From assembly GCA_930367215.1 (NCBI GenBank), contig OV884056.1, forward strand, positions 93,259,285 through 93,323,284: DNA of 64,000 bases, in the 5' to 3' direction. The notes beneath the pieces are model-generated. The model made no database searches. It saw only the letters and a program-made list of their open reading frames with translations, and was not told the DNA's origin. The stretch's first letter is position 1; each line of letters starts with the position of its first letter. This DNA comes from Pollenia angustigena. Its lineage: Eukaryota; Arthropoda; Insecta; Diptera; Polleniidae. Made by a program: the position numbers and the translations under genes. This document shows, piece after piece, positions 11,460 through 24,297 of the stretch.

Positions 11460-13560
11460 TCAGAACTACGAAAGGTTGAGAAAACACTTTTCGATAAATT
11501 TTTAATTTTTCAAAAGTTTTTATTGTGAAAATTTATTTTTTCTTTAAAAGCTTAACGACAATTTTATATTTTTATAATTTTTTTTTAGAAAACTTATCGA
11601 TATCTTTTAATTTTTATAGAAAAGTTTTCGATAACATTGGAGTTTTATTAACAATTTATCAATTATTTGACAGTTCGTAAACGATAACTAAAGACGATAA
11701 ACGATTTCTATAGAAAGTTTATCAAAAACTTTCACTTTCTACCAGAAAAATGTAATTAAAAAAGTAAATTTTTAATAGAAAATTTATTGAAAACTTTAAA
11801 TTTATTTAAAAAATTTAACCATAAGTTTAAATGTTTATACAAAATTTTCGATGTATCTAAATCTTCGCAGAAAAGTATTGATTTCCTGAAAAAAGTTACA
11901 AATAATATTATTTTTTTAGGCGGCGTAATCGATAACATAAAATTTTTACAAAAATTTCATCGATAACTTTTAATTTCATACAAATATTTTAATTGTTATT
12001 TTTTTCTAATTTTATCTTTTTAAAAATGAACCAGTAACTTGAATTCTTATAAAATATTTATTGAAAACTTTAATTAATTCTTATCGATAATTTTAATTTT
12101 ATTTAGAAAAAATATCAATGAATTAAATTGTCTAAACAAAAGTTATGGATAAATTTAATTTTCCAAAGACAATTTATCGATAACTTTAATTTTACTTAAA
12201 ATGTTCGCTAACTTAATTTTTCCATAGCAACTCTTCAAAACTTTTAATTTTTAACAATAAATATGCAAAACCATTAATTTAGGTTCAGTTTTTCTTAGAA
12301 AAAAATAAGAACTTTAAAATTCTATGGAAAATGTTTGAAAGGCTTTTCTAGAGAAAACTTATCGTAAATTTTAATTTTTAAAGTTATCGATAACTTAAAT
12401 TTTCTACAGAAAAGTAATCAATACTTGTGATTTTCTTTAGAAAATGTATCGCCAATTTAAATTTTGCTTAAAACATTTATCGATAACATTTCTGTAGAAA
12501 AATAAAGGTATTAATAACTTTTCCTAAAAAAAATTAAAATTATTAATTGTCAATACCTTTAGTTTTCCTTAGAATGATTAAGTCCTTTAATTTTTTATTA
12601 AATATATGTGAAAAACTTTTATTTTATCGATAAATTAGAATTTATTTTAAAAATTTTTCGATAAAATTATTTTATAAATTAGAAAATTACAGAAAGCAAA
12701 TTGATAACTTTGAATTTCTATAGAAAATTTAGCGATTACTTTAATTTTAGATAAAAAAAATTATCGATAATATAATCTTTTAAATGTTTCTATAACTTAT
12801 TTTTTTTTTAATGTATCGATAGCTTTCTTTTTTAATAAAACATTAAATAGTACCTTTTAAATTTAACAATAAATTTATCGATAACTTTAAATTTCTATAA
12901 ATATATGTACATGTACATACATATTTATGTTTAAAATTCTGTATAGATAATGTACCGATAACTTTAACTTTCTTGAGAACATTTTTTGACATTTTTAAGA
13001 AAAAGTCATCGATACATTTAATTTTCTTTCAAAAATTTTGATTTTCTTGAGAAAATTTTTTGCTAACTTTGATTTTCCTGTATTGATACTTTACAGTAAA
13101 TTTATCGATATATTCCATACTTTTATTCCCTATGGATAATAAACCGATAACTTCCATGAAAAATTTTTTTTGTTAATTTCGTTATCTAAAGTTATCGATA
13201 AATTCAATTTTCTTTCGTAAGTTTTTGAAAAAATTTTCATAACTTTGCTTAAAAACGTTACCGATAATATCGATTTGCTTGAAAGAATTATTCAAAATAT
13301 AATACCCTAATGAATATGTTTGGAAAATCTATCGATGACTTTGATTTTCAGTAGGAATTTAATCAATAAATTTAATTTCCTTTGAAAAATTTATCGATAA
13401 ATTTATTTTTCTATAAAAAAAAATTATCGATAATTTTAACATTCAATAAGAAATTATTCGATAAATTTTATTTTCTATACAACAGTTATTGATTACTATA
13501 ATTTACTGTAAAACAATTTTTAAAGGACTTTCTTAAAATATTTATCAATTTAATTTTAAG
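11460..13560. repeat. Two-kilobase field of degenerate TTATCGATAA-type repeats
   Basis: The core TTATCGATAACTTTAATTTT or a close variant recurs dozens of times, roughly every 30-60 bp, with A/T-rich filler such as CTATAGAAAA. Spacing is irregular, so this is an eroded tandem array rather than a clean satellite. TATCGATA is the Drosophila DRE motif bound by DREF, and CGATA clusters are bound by the insulator protein BEAF-32 in Drosophila. Whether that applies here is unknown. Confidence 0.8.
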
Positions 13561-15150
13561 ATAAATGGGCACCTAATTTTGTCTTTTCTTAACTACTGTG
13601 TCCCCCAATACGTATGCATGTATAAGATTGATTCAAGTATTGCCGTCTCTGTGTATTTGGATGTGCAAAAGTACTCGTATTGTTGTATTGATGGGGGGAA
13701 TGTCGTTGTTGTTTTTTGAGATAATGATGTTGTTGTTATTGTTGACGGTTGAAATGAAAAACAAAAACAGTTTATTTTTCCAACTTCTTGTTGGCTTAAT
13801 AGCTGCTGGCAATTGATGGCTTTCTATTCAAGAGTACCATTCACACATGCAAACACATGTAGTCATAATAAATTTTCTTGTTTTTCCACATGTTTTGTGT
13901 TGTTGTTGGTTTTGTTTTCTTAAAATATCGTCTGCATAAAAAAAAGACATTTTCTTTGCCAATTTTTAAAGATGCATTTTGCAGCTTTTTATTTTTGCTG
14001 ATATTCATGTATTTCCAGATGCTGGTTTAGTGTTGTTGTTGTTGGTTGTGCTGTTGCCATTGTAGTGAAGAGGTTTTTCAAATACGCTTTAGTTTTATCT
14101 AGTTTCCCTTTAAGAGAAAGTAAAATTTGAGAATTTATTAAATCGGAATAAAAAGTGTTAAGGACATTCATGTATTTTCTTTAATTTAGTTAGTAATACC
14201 TATTAATGATAGATTTTTATACCTACTTATGTCATTTTATTCTTGATTGAACAATTTAACGATTTTAAATGCTTTTCATTCTCTTTTTAAACACTTTTCA
14301 TTGAAATACCTATACCTACTAATCTTTATGATTTCTTTGCTATTATAGAAAAGAAAACAATTTTTTTTAAATAAATTCTTTAAAAATTTGTGATTGGCAT
14401 AACAAATATCCAATTACCCTAAATTTTTTTTGGTTTAAAAAACTAAAGAAACAAAACTTCTAAACCGAAAACAAAGAATTTTATAAAAAAAACTTCTAAG
14501 AATCAAATTTCAAAAATTAGAAACACTCATCTTAAACTCACACACACCTTTTTCTAAAATTAAAAATAAAAATCATTTTCTATATTTTTCATTTATCTAA
14601 AAGCATGCATCAGGTATTATTTATTCAAAAAATATAAAAAAACGTAAAGATTAAAAAAAAGCACAAAGAGAAAATAAAACAGAAAAGAAAAAAAAATTAT
14701 AATAAAGAATGCATTTTTAAACGAGTGAGTGACCCACTTTTGAAAATTCTCACGAGACTAAGTATGACAACAAAAGAATGAACGATCATCATGCAAAAAC
14801 AAAAACAAACATTATGTTCAAATACAAAATACAACAAAACAAACAGTTACGAAGCCCACGCTAAATAAAAGCAAATGAAAGAAAAAACAAATATAAACAA
14901 TATTTAACACTTTTTTACTGTAGAACAAATACAAACATGCAAACTCTTAAAGAACAAGCAAGAAAACTTAATCAGAGAGTGAACAAAAACAAAACATGCA
15001 GACGGACGGACATACGGACGGATAGACAAGCAATTTCAACCAATTTACAAACATTTTAAAGTTAGCTTAGCCGTGTGAGTGCCTTATGTATGTATGTATG
15101 TGTGTAGTAAAAAGTAAATGCGTGAATTTAATCGGGTTCTACTAACAACA
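13561..15150. other. AT-rich spacer
   Basis: TTG/GTT-rich stretches occur at 13690-14050, homopurine and poly-A tracts at 14340-14900, and a short GGACGGACATACGGACGG tract near 15003, of the kind found in the neighbouring dispersed elements. No gene was seen. Confidence 0.45.
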
Positions 15151-15419
15151 AAAACAACAAGTAAAAGTGCTAAATTCGGCTGTGCCGAATCTTTGATACC
15201 CTTCACCGGGTGTGAGAATATATGAGCAATGGAACTGACCTCACAGCAAAGGCCTGCACAATTCCATTTGAACACACATTCAAATCATTGAAATTTTTCA
15301 AACTCTATACTGTAGTGGCGCTATCACAACCAAATACTGAAAAGTAGTGTATACGACTAAATTACGTAAGTATTTGAACACAAATGGCTTACATTAGTGA
15401 AAGTGCAGGTATAATAAAT

Positions 15420-15620
15420 ACATTTAAAGATTAAGAAGCGAATGAAAAATACTCGCAACAATGATGGTGGGTATAAAAAATGCACACATTCTTTTTTTAA
15501 TGTGGGTTAAGGATATGTGTGTACAAAATATTTTGTATGTTATTGTTTTTTTATATAATATTGCAACAACAATTATTTGCAAAAACTTTTTTTGTATGCG
15601 TTCGCCACATACGAAATACA
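15420..15620. repeat. Dispersed repeat also present inverted at 57205-57390
   Basis: The segment including ATATTGCAACAACAATT and TGTGTGTACAAAATATTTTG matches 57205-57390 in reverse orientation. It is inserted in the dispersed element around it. Superfamily unknown. Confidence 0.6.
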
Positions 15621-16358
15621 AGTGAGCATCCCAAAGAGTACAAGAGGTATTTTTCAAATACTAGGAGTATAGGAAAACATGTTTTATTGTGCTGTAAGGT
15701 TTTGAAAGAAACAAGTACTGTCTGGAGTGTATTTCTTTGAATATTTGTCATTGTGATTTCACACACATTTGATTGTTGTTGTGTGTTTGAATTTCGAAGG
15801 CTTTTATACAGGCCTCTACGTCGTAATATTATAATTCGTTGCGCTTTTAGGCGTATTAAAATCTATTTCAAAAGTACACTTATTGGATCTATAGAAAATT
15901 ATAGGCCGATTATGACAGAGTTGTATAATTTTATTTCTTGTCATATAAAACTAAATTAAATACAATTTAAATAAAATATAATCTTTCATTTCCGCTTAAG
16001 GCGTATTAAAATTATTTCAGGAGGGGATTTTATATTGGACTTTTGGTAAATTATGGAACGATCATCACAAAACCCAGTAGAGTGACTGATTTCTAGTATT
16101 GAATTTATTTCTTAGCGTTTTATGCGTTCTAATATACTTTTTGGACGTATTGTAAATAATGGTCCGATAACACAGCCCGATAAAATTAAAAAATATTTTT
16201 GCTTCTTTGATTCTTCAACTGATTCTAGTTAATTTGGGTGCGCTGAATTCAAAACTGTAATCAGTTTGTCTCTATCGGTCTCTAGTTTTCATGATATAAC
16301 TTTATATACCCTCCACTTCTGACCACCAATTACCCAAATTTTTTTTCCGAAATTTTTT

Positions 16359-16593
16359 TTTTTTTTTATCAAAATTTTTTATTTACTGTTATAGTTATTG
16401 CCAAAAAAAAAACTCCCAAATTTGTTTAAGTATTTTTTTTTTATTTTAATAAATCTGTATGAAACAGTTTTACTTCTTTTTATTTTTTTAAATTCCTATG
16501 GAAAAGTTTTACTTTCTAAAAACTTAAAAAAATTTGGGAGTTTTTTTTTGGCAATAACTATAACAGTAAATAAAAAATTTTGATAAAAAAAAA
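16359..16593. repeat. Large inverted repeat (foldback stem)
   Basis: The arms at about 16359-16435 and 16517-16593 are near-perfect complements; the marker CTGTTATAGTTATTGCC in the left arm appears reversed in the right arm. The loop is about 80 bp. It interrupts the surrounding dispersed element, so it is probably a MITE. Confidence 0.85.
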
Positions 16594-17516
16594 TAGATCA
16601 ATAGATCACAGTATCTACATTTGTTAGACGGGTTTATGTGTAAGTAAATGATTTTCAATAGTAGGCTTTATGGTAAGCTATGGGCCGATCTTCACGAAAT
16701 TTGGTGGTATGATTTTTAGTCTTATGTTTCTATGACAGACCAAGTATTACTACAAATGCATTATACATTACGGCTTTAGGCGGACTAAAGAGTTTTCGGA
16801 GAGTGCGCTTTATATGGGGGCCTAAGGTAAATTATGGATCGAACTTCACGAAGATTGGTGGTATGATTTCTATCTTATGAAAGTATTACATATTAAATTT
16901 GACATTTTTAGGCGGACCAAAATGTTTTCCGAGAGTTGGATTAGTTAGGGGTCCAATAGTAGAACCGATCTTAACGAAATTAAGTAATATGATTTGCAGT
17001 GCTTTCCGCCACCATTTATTTAAACATTTGTAGCAAAAGTATACATTTTTAGGGTGGCTGCTCTTAATTTGGTTGATTACTCTTTCCGTGCTGAACGGAT
17101 TGTGCTGGATTTCAATCCGAAACTGCTAAAGAGAAATGGCAACAATTTGAAACCGAGTGACTTCAACAGACGGACTGGCGCACATGGCTAAATCGACTTA
17201 GAATTACTCACACGGAATGACAAACTTAGTAAACCATCAATTTTTTCTGGTGGTGGAAGGTATAAACAGACAAAAAAGAATAATAATAAGCAAAAAGAAA
17301 AGTTTTCGTGCTAAAAATAACAGCAACAACGCTGAACGACTAGAACACTAATACCCGAATGTAAACAATACGAATTCAAAATGAATCAATAATTGCTGTT
17401 GTTGCGGCTGTTTTGCATGAATGGCGATTAGACTTTTTCCCCCAGTTGAAGAACGAATCAAAAGGAATTTGAATGAGAAAAAAGAACTAAACAAAACAAA
17501 ATTTAATAAATAAACA

Positions 17517-18765
17517 AGTTAGAGTGCTATATTCGGCTGTGCCGAATCTTTGATACCCTCCACCGACAGTTCGAATGTTTAAAGAGTAATATTTGTATGA
17601 TGTTAATATTATCTTAAATTGTTACGATTTGTTATCATTTATGGTTTTAGGCGACTAAACTGTTTTCCGGTAGTAGGGTTTATATGGGCCCTAGGGTAAA
17701 TTATGGACCGATCTTCACGAAATTTTACAGTCTTTTTCGCAGTTCTATAAAACTTTGATGTACCAAATTTTGTTATGATAGCATTATTTTTTACGGATTT
17801 AGGCGTACTAAACTGTTTTCCGGGAGAAGGGTTTATATGGGGCCCAGGGTAAATTAAGGACCGATCTTCACGAAATTACACAGTTTTATTTCTTGTCCTA
17901 TAAAACTTTGATGTACCAAATTTTGTTATGATAGCATTATTTTTTACGGATTTAGGCGTACTAAACTGTTTTCCGGGAGTAAGGTTTATATGGGGCCCAG
18001 GATAAGTTATGGACCGATCTTCACGAAATAACACAATTTTATTTCTTGTCCAATAAAACTTTGATGTACCAAATTTTGTTATGATAGCATTATTTTTTAC
18101 GTTTTTAGGCGTACTAAGTTGTTTTCCGGAAGTAGGTTTTATATGGGGCCTATGGTAAATTATGGACCGATCTTCACGAAACTTAACAGTTTAATTTCTA
18201 GTCCTATGTAACTGTGACTTGCCAAAATTTGTAATGATAGCATTGTTAGTTAGGGTTTTAGGCTTAATATACTGTTTTCCGGGAGTAGGGCTTATATGGG
18301 GCCTAGGGTAAATTATTGACGGATCTTCACGAAATTTCACAGCGTGATTTCCAGTTTAATAAAACGAATTGTTGCGAAATCTTATATCATTCTGTGCATT
18401 TTTCCACCATTTATGTTAGTTTTTGTAACAAAATTATCAATTTTTTTTAGGTGGTGGTTCCACATTTTGATTCATAGCTCAGATCCTATTGAACCGATTT
18501 TGCTGAATTTCAATCCCAAACTGCTTAGGATAACTACAAGCAATTTGACGCCAAGTTTGTTGATTTCTTTTGAGTTTTTCGAAAGTGAGCGTGTTTTCAA
18601 CAGACGGACAGACGGACAGACATGGCTTAATCGACTTAAAATTACTCAAGGACCCAGAATATATATACTTTATAGGGTCTGAGATGAATAGTAAAAAAGT
18701 TTCACACGGAATGACAAACTGAATATACCCTCTTCACAACTAATTGTGGTGGAGGGTATAATAAC
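17517..18765. mobile_element. Dispersed fly element, copy 2, with tandem core
   Basis: It starts with the hairpin TTCGGCTGTGCCGAATC and TTTGATACCCTCCACC, and ends with CAGACGGACAGACGGACAGA-type microsatellite, ATATATACTTTATAGGGTCT and finally TTGTGGTGGAGGGTATAA. The start and end are near complements (TACCCTCCACC against GGTGGAGGGTA). It has no coding capacity. Confidence 0.75.
17590..18340. repeat. 153-bp tandem repeat array, about five units
   Basis: The marker GCATTATTTTTTACG and its variants recur at 17781, 17934, 18087 and 18240, exactly 153 bp apart. Units contain GTACTAAACTGTTTTCCGGG and GGACCGATCTTCACGAAA. The constant spacing shows recent tandem amplification compared with the diverged units at 15800-17000. 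Confidence 0.9.
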
Positions 18766-18777
18766 AATTAAGAAAGT

Positions 18778-19375
18778 ATAGTCGGTCAAGCCCGACAATA
18801 TGATACCCTACACCACAGTATCAAAAAACACATCATGCTTATATGCCCACATAAATATGGATTTATTTATGTTTATAAACTTCATTCAAATTGGTTTGAA
18901 AGTTTGTGAGAGGCATAATTGCCCCCTACCTCCCCTTATGGTCCTATTTCTGAAAAACTGTATAGCTTATGTGTCCATATAGATATGGATCGATCTATGT
19001 TTTAAATATCATTAAAATAGGTTTTAGAGGCAGATATTTACCCTATCTCACCTCGTGGCCCTATTTTTTAAAAAATGCATCCCTTTTGTGGCCATAAAGA
19101 TATGGTTCTATCTATGTTTTAAATTTCATTAAAATCGGTTTGATAGTTTCTGAGAGGAAGAAATTTCCCCTATCTTCCCTCGTGGTCCTATGATTTAGCT
19201 CATTTTCAATAGGCTTGGTCCTTGTGCCAATAAGAACCTATGCCCCCAATTTTATCAAATTATCTCCAAAATTGCGAGCTGTACTTTGCGCACAAGGTTA
19301 TATATATTTTGAGGCGTTACACACATCAGCACAAATGCATAATACCCTCTCCACTTTTGTGGTGTGGGTATCTTT
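18778..19375. mobile_element. Second dispersed family, full copy in + orientation
   Basis: It starts TATAGTCGGTCAAGCCCGAC and ATACCCTACACCACAGTA, and ends with TACCCTCTCCACTTTTGTGG. The inside has diverged tandem modules including TTAAAATCGGTTTGATAG. An inverted full copy lies at 58299-58880. End fragments lie at 20340-20390, 21205-21340 and 25660-25950. Non-coding; superfamily not assigned. Confidence 0.75.
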
Positions 19376-22202
19376 AATAGTACGTCACACACTTTAAACT
19401 TCGTTAGATATGAATTTAAATATTGGGTGGGGGTAACAGCTAAGTTGTGTTCAATTAGAAGCAAGAAATATAAGTCAAATTTTGATTTTGCTTTATAATA
19501 TTTGTGAAATTTACTTAACCAGTGTTGTAAACTTGGCCATTTAAACACTGTTGCCAGATTTGAGGATATGTATTTGGGTCTAAAAAGCGCATAAATTTGA
19601 CTATTTTTAAATTGACTAATTTTGTACTAACAAAAGATTTTCACATTTTTATAAGCTTTTTGGACATTTTCATTTACTTAGTGGAATATTTTAACAGTCT
19701 AAAATACAAAATACACACAATTTCTGGCATTTCTTTTTTTCGATCAGTGGTCCCGTTTTAAACACGACAGAACTCTGATAACACTGTGCTCGAAATTGAC
19801 ACTTTTTTTAGACAAGCTGGGAACTTGTCGTTTAAACTAATTCGAGTACGCTGAATCTACTGGTGCCGTTTTTTTAGGTTAGCTCTTGTTTTCGAAATAT
19901 ATGACCAACCCCACTTTTTTTCATCTCAATCATTTATTTCTGACATACCCACCCGCTATCTCCATTCCTTAAGGGGGCTCCAATACAAAATGTTCAACTC
20001 AGACTAGAAATATATTGAAGAAAAAGTCCCATAAATGCGTAAGAGTCGCCCCTATTGGGATATACTGTATGACCGACCTTAACTAATTTTTGGCCTTAAC
20101 ATTTTCTCGAGACATACTTACAATAATACAGAAATGGATTTTAATTCGCTTGAATTCGTCACACCTTTTAAAAACAGTCGTTTTGAAAACGATCGATTTT
20201 TATCACATACCATATATTATATTCATGTGGAATTCAAGTTTTTACTTTTTTATAAAAAAATTTTAAATCAAGCCATTTGGAAAGTGATTCTGAGTTGATC
20301 GGTATACCAATAATTCAAGATGTCACAAAAATCACCACAAACTCAAAATACCCTCTCCATTATTCAGGTGTGGGTAGTATAACTAAATAATAAATAACTT
20401 TTAAGTAATAATTCTTGGAAAAAACGCAATTTTTATATTTGGGTATTAGAAAAGTTAAAAAAATTCACAATCGTAAACACGGGTATTTTAATGAGTCTAC
20501 GTTATCGCGGATGCATTGTATTTTCTTTTTATTGTTTATTTTATTATAATTTAATTTGTATTAAAGTCACATTTTTTATTTAAATTTTACATTTGATTGA
20601 TTACGAAATAACTTTTACCCCTAATAAATTTTATAATTACGGCAAAAAAAAAAAGCGGAAGCTTGGATTCCCCTTCCAAAAAAATAAAACCAAAACAAAG
20701 TAAAAACAAACTCACCTTTTACTTACAGAGTTACATAGGTACAAAGCCATGATTCTTATAAGAATATTAAACAATGGCGTTTGCATGAGGGAAAGGGGGA
20801 GAGAGAGCAAGATTTGTACTTGGCTAAAAGCAAAACAATAACAAACCATTATGACGAAAACACTGCATGTCACTGATGGTATTTGTGGTACAATTGTACT
20901 AAATTTGGTACAAAAAAAATACCCACGAAGTTTCTTTGAAGTGGATTAACTCACTATTCCTGTCAATAATAAAATTTTTTATTACATACAAATCTCTAGC
21001 CCTGACCAGAACTACCAAAAATTTGCGTTATTGTTAAGTTATGTTTAAGTTGTTATACTAACATGTTAAGTACCCGTATACATAAATATGTTTATTTACT
21101 CGTATCCCTGTAGATTTGTTTGTTGGCACTGTCAACGAAGCGTCTACACCTCTGCCTGCCTTCGGCAAAAAAAAAAAAGAAATAGATAAATTTTTCTTTA
21201 TCTTGTATACCTACACCACAATAGTGGAGAGGGTATTATGCGTATTATTACTCCTTTTAGTATCCCGATTGACTCAATATCACTTTCTGAGTCAATTTGC
21301 CGATTTCTCTTTATCCGGTTAGCTGGCTGGTTGTCTGTCCATGTTACAATATGAAGGTTATTTGCTGAAATTTTCTACATAGATTTCAAGTCATAAGGGC
21401 GGGGTAAGAATTGGTAGATAACTTAACGTGGCCCCATACACACTTGTTTCTGGAATAGTGTTTGTGACTATTTACCATCTTCATACATTGGCATTTGGGT
21501 TGAATTTGGACGCTCTTGCCAAATTTTATTGCAATCGCTCTATTAACTACTCCCGAAAAAAGCTTTTAATCATAACTTCCTTATAAATGTTGTTATTGAG
21601 TAAAAATTGGCTACGAAAACTTTTACGTTAGCTACTATTTCATGACAAAATATTGTGCTGGTAGGACTAAAATTAATCATAGGTCCCATAAAAGCCCCCT
21701 TCCTTAAATCACTAAAGGCCAAACAAATCTCGTATAGCTGAAGATATTTAAATAATATTCGGAACAAATGACTTTTACATGGATCTTTATCTTATAACAA
21801 ATTTTTGTTCTGGCAGATCCATGATTGCCCATGGATCCCAAATAGGATACACCATCGAAAATTTGTCTTTAAACCCTAGGAGAAAGGGAACTAGCAGCAA
21901 TCTTGTCTCGTGAAAGGTCTCAAGTAATAGGGACTGGTTCTAGTTCTAACACTTTTTATTAAGGGGACTTGTCACTTTAACATGGAGGACATCACCATGG
22001 AGAGGAGAGGGTTAATTGAGACCTTTTTGACAGTTTGGAACTGGTCACTGTAATAACATAAATGGACACATTTAATTTCGGTTAAAATAATGCCTTTCGC
22101 AGATATTGTCCCGTGTGAACCATATTAATATGATAGATCTCCTTCATATAAAGTAATATAAGCAAATAGGATTAGCCTGCACAAAATCCAGTCCCATGAC
22201 TA
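19376..22202. other. Composite of repeat fragments
   Basis: 19780-20100 shares modules with 5500-6060, 44045-44250, 45983-46200 and 47440-47600 (GACCAACCCCACTTT, TTAAGGGGGCTCC, AGACTAGAAATATATTGAAG). 20340-20390 and 21205-21340 are end fragments of the family at 18778. The remainder is AT-rich DNA with no gene seen. Confidence 0.55.
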
Positions 22203-22211
22203 GTTTTGTGC

Positions 22212-24288
22212 GGCGGCATGAAATAACCCGAAAATATAACCCCCCAAAAAAATAATGAAATAACCCCCCCCCCCCCCAGTTTGTACAGAGAACAACAAAA
22301 ACGATTTTTGGGGGGTTATTTCATTTTGTTTGGGGTGAAATTTCATTTTTTTAATTGGGGTATTATTTCATATGAAATTATCCCCAAAAAAATCATTATG
22401 AAATAAAGCCCCAAAATATTTTTTGGGTGAATATTTTATTTTCAAATTTATAATGAAAACGTTTTTGGGCGCAAGGATTTATCCACTTTGGTATACAGAA
22501 CAACGGCTTCAATAAAAAAAGCTACCCTGCTAACCGGACTTCGGCCGGGCGCTATGACTTTTTCCTCTACGGTATACCAAACACCGGCTTCGCTAACTAA
22601 AGCGTCTCTGCGTAGCCGGGTCGGTATTTTTATACTAAAGAGGACTAAATCCTGGCGCTATGCAGAGAAACTTTAGTTAGCGAAGCCGATGTTTGTTATA
22701 CCATAGATGAAAAAGTCATTGCGCCCGGCCGAAGGACGGCTATGCAGAAAAGCCTTAGTTCGCGAAGCTAGTGTTTGGTATATCATATCATAATCTCTAG
22801 CGCGTGATCCTTTAAAGCAAAACTGTATAATTAATTGGGCGGCATGAAATAGTCCCCCACGAAATCAGTCCCCAGCAAAATTATGAAATAATTCCCCAAT
22901 TTTTGGGGTCTTATTTCATATGAAATAAACCCCCAATTTTAAAACGAAATGAAACCCCAACGAAATTAAATAACTCCCCAAATCAAAATGAAATAAATAC
23001 CTAAAAATTGGGGAGTTATTTCATTGGAAATAAGTCCCCATTTCCTGAAATGAAATAAATCCCCAAAAAGTATTCAAAACATCCAATCAATTCAAAATAG
23101 GGGGGGTGCTTTTTTACCATGGGAGGTAAGGCCATGATGGCTTTATTGCTCAATTTTGCGAAGTGAGAGATATAGCCATATTTTTTTTCCAAAATGAGAG
23201 GCAAAGCCATATTTTTCCAGAATATTGTTACGCATGGTGTAAACATTCTGTAAAAGGAAAAATCCTTAGTTATCATTGAAAAACATTTTTTTATTCTTGT
23301 GACGCACGCAGAAAAACTCATTCAGCGAAGCCACCTGCCGCGTCGTCCTACTATAGGAAAAAACCCCTAAGCGCGGCCGCAGGCCGCCAAGCAGGAAAAC
23401 TTTAGTATGCGAAGCCAGATTTCAATACTTAACTTTAGTAAAAGGGAAGATCATTACCTCTTAATTATAAAAATAAGAAAACTATTAATTAATGTAAAAT
23501 GGAAAAGTTCTTCAAAACTGAAATGAGAGATAAAGCCATTTCCTTATATTACGTATGTGTCCTAAGGCCATGATGGCTTTGTCTCCCATTCGAATGAAAA
23601 AAAAAAAAAGGCTTTATCTCTCTTTTGAATGGGAGACCTGGATTCATTGCATCCAGCAAAAAAAAAATTAATTTATTTTATTCCTTACCGCAAAATTATT
23701 TCTCAAACTAACTACCTAGTAAGTTTTATTTTTAATGAATGAAAACAAGTTTTGTTTACGTATTATAACGCGACATAATCAGCATTTTTGACGATTTTGA
23801 AATAAATTTGAAAATGAAAAAAGTCCCCAAAATATTTTTAGGGACTTATTTCATTTCAGATTTTTGGGGACTTATTTCATATGAAATAACTCCCCAATAT
23901 AAAAATGAAATAAGTCCCAAAAAAAATGAAATAAATCCCCAAAAAACGTTGTTGTTGCCTCTCATATATTTTTTTGGGGAGTTATTTCATTTCCGTTTTG
24001 GGGACTTATTTCGTGGGGGGCTATTTCATGCCGCCAATTAATTGTATTATACATATATATTGGGCTCTTATTTCATTTCAGAAATTGGGGTTTTATTTCA
24101 TATGAAATAAGCCCCCAAAAATTAGGGAATTATTTCATTTATGTTTGGGGCGTTATTTCATTTCGTTGGGGGATAATTTAATTTTCAAAATTGGGGCTTT
24201 ATTGCATATGAAATAAGGCCCCACGCTTTGGGGGTTATTTCATTATTTTTTTGTAGAGCTATATTTTCGGGGGTTATTTTATGCCGCC
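22212..24288. mobile_element. Outer foldback (FB-like) element with 9-bp target duplication
   Basis: It starts GGCGGCATGAAATAACCC and ends with the complement (TATTTTATGCCGCC). It is flanked by a perfect 9-bp direct repeat GTTTTGTGC (22203-22211 and 24289-24297). The arms are built of short modules that mix CCCC/GGGG with ATGAAATAA, often as TTTCATATGAAAT palindromes. Between the arms is a GC-rich core with its own inverted copies (for example CTTCGGCCGGG and its complement near 22545 and 22720). Long modular inverted arms and 9-bp duplications match Drosophila Foldback elements. MULEs also make 9-bp duplications, so that alternative stays open. No transposase was seen. Confidence 0.9.
22838..24035. 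mobile_element. Inner foldback element nested in the outer one
   Basis: It has the same GGCGGCATGAAATA terminus in inverted orientation and the same modular arms as the host element. It is flanked by its own perfect 9-bp duplication AATTAATTG (22829-22837 and 24036-24044). Its centre (about 23080-23810) differs from the outer core. It contains GGCCATGATGGCTTT twice in the same orientation (about 23131 and 23566), a GC-rich block with a NotI-type GCGGCCGC near 23373, and AT-rich DNA. No coding capacity was recognised. Confidence 0.9.
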
Positions 24289-24297
24289 GTTTTGTGC

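Larger units (their letters stand above)
15150..17270. mobile_element. Dispersed fly element, copy 1 (TTCGGCTGTGCCGAATC family)
   Basis: The left end carries the small hairpin TTCGGCTGTGCCGAATC followed by TTTGATACCCTTCACC. The right end carries GGTGGTGGAAGGTATAA. In between are diverged units containing GGCGTATTAAAAT, TTTATATGGGGGCC and GGACCGATCTTCACGAAA-like modules, the same units as in the array at 17590-18340. It has no open frame. The family resembles non-autonomous Helitron-like or 'mini-me' style fly repeats with GGAC/AGAC microsatellites, but that is a tentative link. Confidence 0.65.

Noticed and set aside
17590..18340. CRISPR-like array
   Set aside because: The repeats are contiguous 153-bp units without spacers and the DNA is animal nuclear sequence.
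18344..18682. 112-codon + strand frame
   Set aside because: It lies in the end of a dispersed element with a GGAC/AGAC microsatellite; other copies do not keep the frame.
23808..24041. 77-codon frame in the foldback arm
   Set aside because: It arises from repeated ATGAAATAA/CCCC modules and is not conserved between arms.
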